A DNA stretch of 11,098 nt from JBCBZH01 sp039815415. Lineage in GTDB: Bacteria; Bacteroidota; Rhodothermia; Rhodothermales; Rubricoccaceae. Under the pieces are notes generated by a model. That model was given only the letters and a program-made list of their open reading frames with translations, was not told where the DNA came from and searched no databases. The translations under genes were made by a program, and so were the position numbers. The first letter of the stretch is position 1. Each line of letters opens with the position of its first letter. Positions 6,205-11,098 of the stretch are shown one piece after another. The stretch is from assembly GCA_039815415.1 (NCBI GenBank), contig JBCBZH010000137.1, positions 1-11,098 on the forward strand, given 5' to 3'.

Positions 6205-7158
6205 TCAGGAATGCAACCCAGGAGCCACCACCTGCAAGGCGCCCGGCCAAACCTCAATGTCGATCCAGACTGCGGCATCGGTCACCGTCTCCCCATCGGC
6301 CTGCACAGGGAGCGATCCTTGAACCGCCCGGATAGTGATAGCGGGTGTCGTTGCTATGGACACCTCGGGTTCCCCCTGATGCGTCCCCCGAACTGCCCTG
6401 GGAAGCAGCGAGAGCACCCGCCGGGGCCGAATGTGTTGGACCACACACAGGTTCAGCAGCCCATCGTTGGGCACGGCATCTGGCGTAATTCGGAAGCCAC
6501 CGCCAAGCGTTGGACCGTTACCGATCTCACAGAGAAGCACAGGACCTTGGAAGAAGCGCGTATCGCGCGCCTCATCTGTGTCCTTCGACCGCTCGCCAAT
6601 CGTGACCTCGATCTCCGCATGCGGGGCTCGCCACTTCCAGAGCGACCTCAGGATGCCCGCGAGATACGCCGAGCGTCCCTGGACCAGCTTGAACGTCGCG
6701 GCTTCGATCGCGGCCTGCGCATCGATCCCTGCGCCTAAACAGTTGGTGAACACATGCCGCCCCTCCTGTCCCGTCGCATCTCGCCACAAGACGCGGCCCA
6801 GATCGACGGGTTGCGCAGGTGTATCCAACAGCTTCTGCAGCGCATCCTTGAGCTGTGCTGGCATGCCGATGGCTCCGGCAAAGTCATTGCCCGTGCCAAC
6901 GGGAACGACTCCGAAAGGCGTGGTCGATCCCGCCAGTCCGGTTGCGACTTCCTGGACAGTGCCGTCGCCTCCCACAGCCACGACGAGGTCCGCCCGATCC
7001 TGGAACCCAACAGCCAGCCGCTCGCCGTCGCCAGGCCCGAGCGTCTCAGACACTGAGTAGTCCATCCCGAGACCTTGCGCCTCCGCATCCAGGTCTGCCC
7101 ATACCCGACGTGCCCGCCCGCCCTGAGCTGCTGGGTTGAGAATGAAGGCGATTCGCAT
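6205..7158 (-). CDS. Diacylglycerol kinase-family lipid kinase (YegS/DgkB-like)
   Basis: A 317-residue ATP-dependent lipid kinase of the DAGK catalytic family, acting at the inner face of the membrane on diacylglycerol or a related lipid. It starts with the family strand MRIAFILNPAAQGGRA. It then shows the nucleotide-binding motif VAVGGDGTVQEV (about 60-71), PVGTGNDFA (86-94), the second-domain GNGPTLGGGF (about 213-222), DGLLNL (about 232-237) and LPVQADGE (283-290), whose acidic residues complete the active site. The length is normal. The ATG at 7158 is chosen because it begins exactly at the conserved first strand; the open frame continues about 100 codons further but has no family similarity and overlaps the divergent transporter gene. 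Substrate choice cannot be read from the sequence. It is first in the minus-strand series. Confidence 0.92.
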   Translation of the reverse strand: MRIAFILNPAAQGGRARRVWADLDAEAQGLGMDYSVSETLGPGDGERLAVGFQDRADLVVAVGGDGTVQEVATGLAGSTTPFGVVPVGTGNDFAGAIGMPAQLKDALQKLLDTPAQPVDLGRVLWRDATGQEGRHVFTNCLGAGIDAQAAIEAATFKLVQGRSAYLAGILRSLWKWRAPHAEIEVTIGERSKDTDEARDTRFFQGPVLLCEIGNGPTLGGGFRITPDAVPNDGLLNLCVVQHIRPRRVLSLLPRAVRGTHQGEPEVSIATTPAITIRAVQGSLPVQADGETVTDAAVWIDIEVWPGALQVVAPGLHS

Positions 7159-7279
7159 GAGAAGCTCGACAGGGAAAGAAGTACCAGCACCCAGTCCATC
7201 GTGGAATCGCCAGCTCGCCCGAGGCTCAACCAGCGTCCCGTCCGAGCCTAAGTTATCCCGCATCGCCTTCCCAACCGTT
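7159..7279. promoter_or_regulatory. Divergent intergenic region between the lipid kinase and the ABC binding protein
   Basis: This 121-bp region must hold the promoters for both divergent genes. A TAAGTTAT block (7249-7256) lies about 25 bp before the GTG of the binding protein and is a possible -10/-7-type element, but no good upstream partner is seen. The repeated 10-mer is present in reverse orientation at 7208-7217. I found no convincing cobalamin riboswitch; the space is also short for one. Confidence 0.35.
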
Positions 7280-8179
7280 GTGCCTCGGACTCGCTCACAT
7301 CTTGCCCTCTTCGCGCTGCTTGTCTGGGGCGCAGGATGCCAGAACGCCACTCTCCCCAGCGACCTCCGAGACGATTTAGACCGGCCTGTTGCTCTCGATG
7401 CCGTACCCGAGACGGTCCTGCCGCTCGCGCCGAACCTGACAGAGTTGGTGGCTGCCGCAGCAGGCATCGACCGGCTTTCAGCTGTCTCGCAAAGCGACGC
7501 CTACCCGCCGGGTGTCCTCGATCTCCCTCGGTACCAATCGTTCCCGCTGGATATCGAGCGTGTGGTAGAGCTGCAGCCAGACCTCGTGCTGGCGTCTGCG
7601 GATGTCAACCCGGCAGACCAGGCCGACCAGCTCGCCCAGCTTGGGCTCCCGACCTACATCTTCGAGTTCGACGAGCTGGCGGACATCCCGAGTGCACTCC
7701 GCACCCTCGACACGCTTCTCGCCAGCTCGCAGGGCGCAGTGGTTGCAGATCAGATGGAGCAGCGCATCGCGGCGATCCAAGATGCCGTCTCGGGCTTTGC
7801 ACAGCCGCGCGTCCTCCTGCTCGCCGGGGACGAGGATCTGTACGCCTTCGGGCGAGACACGTATGCGAGCGAGATGATCCGAAAGGCCGGAGGGGACAAC
7901 CTCACCGACACGTTCCCTGGCGCCCGCGCTCAGCCCGGCGAAGAGCTGGTCCTGGAGATGGGTCCGGAAGTCATCTTCGTGCTTCTCGGCGCCGACTACG
8001 ACCCGGCCCAGCTCCTCGAGAAGCACCCGACGTTCTTTTCGCTCCCCGCTGTTCAGAATGGCCGCGTGTACGGGATCGATCCCGATCTCGTGAGCCGACC
8101 GGGGCCTCGCGTGGCCGACGGGCTTGAGCAGATCGCAAAGCGCCTGCATCCGTCGGCGTTTGCAGCCGGGGCCGCCTAA
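7280..8179 (+). CDS. ABC transporter substrate-binding lipoprotein (BtuF/FecB-type, cobalamin or iron-chelate)
   Basis: A helical-backbone metal-receptor binding protein (class III fold), expected to sit in the periplasm and deliver cobalamin, heme or an iron chelate to the permease encoded next. The lobe-1 signature is APNLTELVAAAAGIDRLSAVS, then YPPGVLDLP and VVELQPDLVLAS. A long helix follows (about IPSALRTL to AVSGFA), then lobe 2 with RVLLLAG, YASEMIRKAGGDNLTD and VYGIDPDLVSRPGPRVADGLEQI. The GTG at 7280 is chosen because it puts a short basic start and the hydrophobic run LALFALLVWGAGC directly in front of the presumed lipidated cysteine (C20); the -3 residue is glycine, an imperfect lipobox. 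An ATG at 7136 is open but would bury the signal and overlap the divergent gene. Its TAA stop abuts the permease GTG. The ligand is undetermined; cobalamin is the best guess. Confidence 0.88.
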   Translation: MPRTRSHLALFALLVWGAGCQNATLPSDLRDDLDRPVALDAVPETVLPLAPNLTELVAAAAGIDRLSAVSQSDAYPPGVLDLPRYQSFPLDIERVVELQPDLVLASADVNPADQADQLAQLGLPTYIFEFDELADIPSALRTLDTLLASSQGAVVADQMEQRIAAIQDAVSGFAQPRVLLLAGDEDLYAFGRDTYASEMIRKAGGDNLTDTFPGARAQPGEELVLEMGPEVIFVLLGADYDPAQLLEKHPTFFSLPAVQNGRVYGIDPDLVSRPGPRVADGLEQIAKRLHPSAFAAGAA

Positions 8180-9190
8180 GTGTCGCCAGCCCGTTCTTGG
8201 AGCGTCGGCGTCGCGCTGGTGGTCGCGCTGGCAGTGGCGTCCGTTGTGGCCCTGATGTGGGGCAGCAGCACGATGGGCCCTGCGCGGGTCTGGGAGGTGC
8301 TCACGGGCGGCGGAAGCCTGACGGACCGCCAGATCCTGTGGGACTTGCGGGCACCGCGTGTCGTGCTGGCGATTGCGGTGGGCGGTGGGCTGAGCGTGAT
8401 CGGCGTGGCGATGCAGGCCTTGGTCCGAAACCCGCTTGCTGAACCCTACATCGTCGGTGCGTCCAGCGGGGCAAGTGCCGGAGCAGCCCTGTTCTTTCTT
8501 GGCTTCCTGCCACCGGTCATTTCCAAAGCCATCTCCATGCCTGTGGCCGCCATCACCGGAGCGTGGCTGGCGGTAACCGTCGTGTTCCTGGTCGCGCGGT
8601 CGGGTCCCGTGCTCTCTACGGGTCGATTGCTGCTGGCAGGCGTCGCGATGTCTGCACTGCTCGGATCCGTGACGGCATTCATCACCTACGCGTCCCCGGA
8701 GCCCGACAAGCTGAGAGCGGTTCTGTTCTGGCTCCTCGGCTCGCTGACCCGTGCCAACTGGTCGCAGGTGCTGCTCCCCATCGGCGTGTCCATCGCCAGC
8801 GCGCTGGCGCTCTGGGCGCTTGCCCGTCCGCTGGACCTGCTGACCACGGGTGAGGAGCCAGCCGCCGCCCTCGGCGTGCCGGTAGAGCGCCTCAAACGCG
8901 TCCTGCTTGCCGTGTCCGCCATCGCGACGGGTGTGCTGGTTGCCGCGGCCGGGGTGATCGGATTCATTGGCCTGATCGTTCCGCACGCCGTGCGCATCCT
9001 CGTCGGGGCCTCGCATCGGCGGCTGGTGCCGTTTGCGTTTCTCGGAGGCGCGGGCTTTCTCGTTCTGGCGGACCTGGCTGCGCGCACCCTTCTCAACGGC
9101 CAAGAGATTCCCGTCGGTGTGCTGACGGCCATCTGCGGTGTGCCGTTCTTTCTGATTCTCCTCCGCAAAGCAGGCCGGGCGTTCGCGTAA
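8180..9190 (+). CDS. FecCD/BtuC-family ABC transporter permease
   Basis: A 336-residue inner-membrane permease of the cobalamin/iron-chelate import family, with about nine or ten hydrophobic segments across its length. Family motifs are LRAPRVVLAIAVGGGLSVIG, MQALVRNPLAEPYIVGASSGASAGA, and the coupling region GFIGLIVPHAVRILVGASHRRLVP, ending with IPVGVLTAICGVPFFLILL. The length is normal for BtuC/FhuB-half proteins. Translation starts with GTG at 8180, directly after the TAA of the binding protein, so the two are surely cotranscribed and translationally coupled. The expected ATP-binding subunit gene does not follow; it must lie elsewhere or be shared with another system. BtuC is likely, but a siderophore or heme permease cannot be excluded. 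Confidence 0.93.
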   Translation: MSPARSWSVGVALVVALAVASVVALMWGSSTMGPARVWEVLTGGGSLTDRQILWDLRAPRVVLAIAVGGGLSVIGVAMQALVRNPLAEPYIVGASSGASAGAALFFLGFLPPVISKAISMPVAAITGAWLAVTVVFLVARSGPVLSTGRLLLAGVAMSALLGSVTAFITYASPEPDKLRAVLFWLLGSLTRANWSQVLLPIGVSIASALALWALARPLDLLTTGEEPAAALGVPVERLKRVLLAVSAIATGVLVAAAGVIGFIGLIVPHAVRILVGASHRRLVPFAFLGGAGFLVLADLAARTLLNGQEIPVGVLTAICGVPFFLILLRKAGRAFA

Positions 9191-9348
9191 CGACCTCAGG
9201 CAGCGATTCCACGTTCGCCAGCGCGTTGCCAGGGAATCCAGCCGGACTGCTATTGTTAAGCCAACGCTGACTCAGGCTTCAGCTTCCCGGCCCCTCCCTG
9301 TCGGATCTCATTCGGAAACCTCGAGCTGGCGATGCCGGTCTGCGTCCG
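9191..9348 (+). promoter_or_regulatory. Intergenic region before the HipA-like kinase: weak hairpin and possible promoter
   Basis: GATTCC (9205-9210) and GGAATC (9233-9238) form a 6-bp inverted repeat with a 22-base loop just after the permease stop. It might end the transporter transcript, but it has no T-run. The A+T-rich block TATTGTTAAG (9251-9260) roughly resembles a Bacteroidota -7 element and is a candidate promoter for the kinase pair. An exact copy of the repeated 10-mer lies at 9322-9331, 17 bp before the kinase ATG. Confidence 0.3.
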
Positions 9349-10197
9349 ATGCCACTCCAAACCGTCACCGCACACCGCTACGTCACCCCGCTCCGCGAGG
9401 GGGGCTCACTTCCCGCCATCGTGGACACGGATGGCGGCATGGTGGTCACGAAGTTCCGAGGTGCAGGACAAGGCGCACGCGCACTCATCGCAGAGGTGAT
9501 CGTGGGCGGGCTGGCGAACAGGCTCGGGCTGCCATTGCCTCCACTGAAGATTGTTCAGGCGCCAGAGGGCTTCGGACGGTCGGAACCAGACCCTGAGATT
9601 CAGGACATCCTCAGGGCGAGTGTCGGCACCAATGTGGGCCTCGGGTACATCGAGGGGGCCTTCCCGTACGATCCGGCGGCAGTGGCCGATCTAATCCCCC
9701 CCGAGCTGGCGGCGGACATTGTGTGGCTGGACGCGCTGGTGACAAACATCGACCGCACAGCCCGAAACACCAACCTGCTCGTTACAGAGGGGGATGCAGC
9801 CCCCAGGCTCTGGCTGATCGACCACGGAGCAGCGCTCTACTTCCACCACAACTGGGACAGCGTCACAGAGGAGAGGGCACGGGCCACATTTCCTGCCATC
9901 CGGGACCACGTGCTGCTGCCCATCGCCAGCTCAATCCACAACGCCGATGATCGTCTGGCCCGCCAGCTCGACGCTGATGCCATCGGCGCGATCCTGGATG
10001 ACGTGCCCGACGACCTGTTGATGCACGCACCCGAAGGGCGCACCCCACCTTTCGACACGGCATCCACCGCCCGCACCCGCTACGCCGAGTGGCTGCATAC
10101 GCGGCTCCGTGCCCCGCGGGCCTGGGTGGATGCAGCAGACACCGACCGGACTGACCTCGAAACGAGCGACACGTCGCCGCTCCCCTACCGCCGATAA
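9349..10197 (+). CDS. HipA-like kinase (single-protein HipA family type)
   Basis: A 282-residue protein with the HipA/PI3-4-kinase-like fold. It has an ATP-anchoring lysine in MVVTKFRGAGQG (K35) and a helix, ALIAEVIVGGLANRLGLPLPP, as in HipA relatives. The catalytic loop is VTNIDRTARNTNLL (D135, N140, N142) and the metal-binding DFG equivalent is LWLIDHGAALYF (D158-H-G160). All residues needed for phosphotransfer appear present, so it is probably an active Ser/Thr-type protein kinase. It lacks the long N-terminal subdomain of the classical HipA toxin and has no HipB-like DNA-binding partner. Instead it is followed after 2 bp by a DUF3037 gene, a pairing known in many genomes but of undetermined function. 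The last 40 residues or so (rich in D, T and R) look disordered. The substrate is unknown. Confidence 0.85.
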   Translation: MPLQTVTAHRYVTPLREGGSLPAIVDTDGGMVVTKFRGAGQGARALIAEVIVGGLANRLGLPLPPLKIVQAPEGFGRSEPDPEIQDILRASVGTNVGLGYIEGAFPYDPAAVADLIPPELAADIVWLDALVTNIDRTARNTNLLVTEGDAAPRLWLIDHGAALYFHHNWDSVTEERARATFPAIRDHVLLPIASSIHNADDRLARQLDADAIGAILDDVPDDLLMHAPEGRTPPFDTASTARTRYAEWLHTRLRAPRAWVDAADTDRTDLETSDTSPLPYRR

Positions 10198-10199
10198 CG

Positions 10200-10574
10200 A
10201 TGGTCGCGTACGATGCTGTCGTGCTCCGTCTCGTGCCGCGTGTTCACATTCCGTCGGGCGAAGCGCTGGGCGTCGCCCTGCATGCCCGGCAGGCTCATTT
10301 CCTCGGCATCCGGTGGATCGTACCCGTTAATGGCGTGGCCGAGCGGTGGAACGTGAGCCCTGCACTCCTCGCGCGGTACCTCCGTGGCTTCGAGAGCATC
10401 TGTGTGGGCAACCGCAAGAGCGGCCCCATTGGGCGGCTTCCCCCGTCTGAGCGGTTCCACTGGCTGGCTGCCACACGATCCACCATTCTGCAGCCCTCGA
10501 ACGTCCACACCGGTCTGTGTGACAGTCCGGAAGAGGCCCTCGACCGCATCGCACAGAGTCTCGCTTCCCGCTGA
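10200..10574 (+). CDS. DUF3037 family protein
   Basis: A 124-residue protein recognised as DUF3037. It begins with YDAVVLRLVPRVHIPSGEALGVALHARQ, matching the family's opening strand and its F/V-N-V-G-V-type segment. It ends with GPIGRLPPSERFHWLAATRSTILQPSNVHTGLCDSPEEALDRIAQSL, the most conserved part of the family. The gene starts 2 bp after the TAA of the HipA-like kinase, so the two proteins are probably made together and may act together, as substrate, modulator or partner. No enzymatic motif is evident, and no signal peptide or membrane segment is seen. The molecular function of the family is not established. Confidence 0.85.
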   Translation: MVAYDAVVLRLVPRVHIPSGEALGVALHARQAHFLGIRWIVPVNGVAERWNVSPALLARYLRGFESICVGNRKSGPIGRLPPSERFHWLAATRSTILQPSNVHTGLCDSPEEALDRIAQSLASR

Positions 10575-10656
10575 GCAGGTTGAAGTCTTCCGCGCCCGGA
10601 ACAACCCGGCCCAGCCCGTGTGTCTAAGGTTTGTGCTCTCTGCCCGACCGCTGATC
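10575..10656 (+). promoter_or_regulatory. Short gap before the last gene with a possible promoter block
   Basis: This 82-bp gap holds TAAGGTTTG (10625-10633), about 24 bp before the next ATG. It is similar to the TAAG-containing block before the ABC binding protein and loosely resembles a Bacteroidota -7 element. No good upstream element or terminator hairpin is visible, so this is a weak call. Confidence 0.2.
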
Positions 10657-11098
10657 ATGTCCTCCGACCTTACGTCCTCCTCTGGCCTGGACCCGGCCAC
10701 CCTGGCCGCCCTCGACGGTGCCGCTGCGAGTGCGTTTGCAAAGCGGAAGGCCCGGCTGGCTCGCGTCCTCGCCGAAGGCACGACGGGCGTCCAATATGAA
10801 CCGCTCGCGCTGTTTGCGGAGCCCCTCTTCTCGCTCTACGAATTGGACGCCGCCGAGGCCTTTCGACTCCGAGACGATCCCAAGACGATCCCTGATGATG
10901 CGGTCGCGCTGATGGAGACCGCGCGGGTCATGTGGGCGTTTCTCTCCCTCCCGCCTTCCACCCGCGCCCACAAACGCCAGGCCCTCGCCTCCCAGTTGGT
11001 TGGTGAAGACCCGAGCGAAGACGATTGGATCAGCCTCGACGGGCTGATCGACACGCTCGACATCCACTGGCAGGCTCTGCTCCCAGAGGAGATCGACG
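10657..11098 (+). CDS. Hypothetical protein, 3' end outside the window
   Basis: An open frame starting at the ATG at 10657 runs without a stop to the right edge (147 complete codons). I do not recognise the family. The visible part is acidic and soluble, with a disordered Ser/Thr/Ala start (MSSDLTSSSGLDPATLAAL) and then probable helices containing YEPLALFAEPLFSLYELDAAEAF, a METARVMWAFLSLPP segment and EDDWISLDGLIDTLDIHWQALLP. There is no signal peptide, membrane segment or clear catalytic motif. Codon use is like its neighbours, with a strong preference for C or G at third positions, which supports a real gene over the antisense frame. It is 82 bp after the DUF3037 gene in the same direction. 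The spacing leaves open whether it belongs to the same transcript. Confidence 0.65.
   Translation, partial: MSSDLTSSSGLDPATLAALDGAAASAFAKRKARLARVLAEGTTGVQYEPLALFAEPLFSLYELDAAEAFRLRDDPKTIPDDAVALMETARVMWAFLSLPPSTRAHKRQALASQLVGEDPSEDDWISLDGLIDTLDIHWQALLPEEID

Larger units (their letters stand above)
341..9970. repeat. Dispersed exact 10-mer CGAGCTGGCG, 13 copies
   Basis: Exact copies on the plus strand start at 341, 641, 2742, 3206, 7672, 9322 and 9702. Exact reverse complements (CGCCAGCTCG) start at 909, 2922, 4307, 7208, 7720 and 9961. One-mismatch copies include 782, 3520, 4570 and 9924. Three copies (3206, 7208, 9322) are intergenic. Inside genes it is read as E-L-A (six copies, one of them in minus-strand deoC), R-Q-L (two) and A-S-S (two), so no single peptide explains it. 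Of about 20 occurrences of the inner 7-mer GAGCTGG that I count on both strands, 13 are the full 10-mer, which shows that the flanking bases belong to the word. A role as an uptake sequence, HIP1-like word or protein-binding site is inference. Confidence 0.7.

Noticed and set aside
7136..7279. ATG at 7136 as the start of the ABC binding protein
   Set aside because: It would put 48 polar residues before the lipoprotein signal and overlap the start of the divergent lipid kinase; the GTG at 7280 gives a normal signal peptide.
7159..7279. Cobalamin riboswitch upstream of the BtuF-type gene
   Set aside because: The gap is only 121 bp and shared with a divergent gene, and I could not find the conserved B12-box-like sequence or a supporting stem set.
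7159..7467. N-terminal extension of the lipid kinase frame by about 100 codons
   Set aside because: It precedes the conserved MRIAFILNP start, has no similarity to the family and overlaps the signal peptide and first lobe of the divergent binding protein.
7478..9103. A 541-codon open frame on the minus strand opposite the ABC binding protein and permease
   Set aside because: Its translation is a low-complexity mix rich in Arg, His, Gln, Asp and Gly with no family motif. It lies wholly opposite two well-supported genes and is what G/C-rich third positions produce on the opposite strand.
9205..9238. GATTCC...GGAATC as a rho-independent terminator after the permease
   Set aside because: The stem is only 6 bp with a 22-base loop and no T-run. 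It is mentioned in the intergenic entry but not called as a terminator.
10624..11067. A 147-codon minus-strand frame at the right end
   Set aside because: The plus-strand frame from 10657 has better codon use, is co-directional with its neighbours and runs off the window, as a real truncated gene would. The antisense protein is rich in Arg and Gly with no motif.

Overview
The window is G+C-rich, densely coding bacterial DNA. A DUF2851 protein (a family found mainly in Bacteroidota), short-leader starts with little Shine-Dalgarno signal, a long-chain polyprenyl synthase of the menaquinone type, and the high G+C together suggest a member of the Rhodothermales/Rhodothermota branch near Bacteroidota. 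This placement is inference. No rRNA, tRNA, insertion sequence, prophage or CRISPR array is visible.

Layout: (1) 12-3201, plus strand: DUF2851 protein, polyprenyl diphosphate synthase, RNase Z-like metallo-beta-lactamase hydrolase. (2) 3220-7158, minus strand, probably one co-directional series read right to left: diacylglycerol-kinase-family lipid kinase, orphan NtrC-type sigma-54 response regulator, deoxyribose-phosphate aldolase (deoC), SPOR-domain lipoprotein. It meets group 1 tail to tail in an 18-bp gap covered by a hairpin. (3) 7280-9190, plus strand, divergent from the lipid kinase: a metal-chelate/cobalamin-type ABC binding lipoprotein and its FecCD/BtuC permease, with abutting genes and no ATPase gene in the window. 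(4) 9349-10574: a HipA-like kinase and a DUF3037 protein 2 bp apart, with no HipB-type antitoxin, followed at 10657 by an unrecognised protein that runs off the window.

Most genes are housekeeping in type (isoprenoid side chain, deoxynucleoside catabolism, lipid phosphorylation, cofactor import). The least understood cassette is the HipA-like kinase/DUF3037 pair.

The most striking signal is not a gene. The 10-mer CGAGCTGGCG (reverse complement CGCCAGCTCG) occurs exactly 13 times on both strands, in several reading frames and in three intergenic gaps. A rough base-composition estimate predicts about 0.1 copy. This looks like a genome-wide signature word of the HIP1 or DNA-uptake-sequence kind, and one copy lies in the loop of the convergent hairpin.
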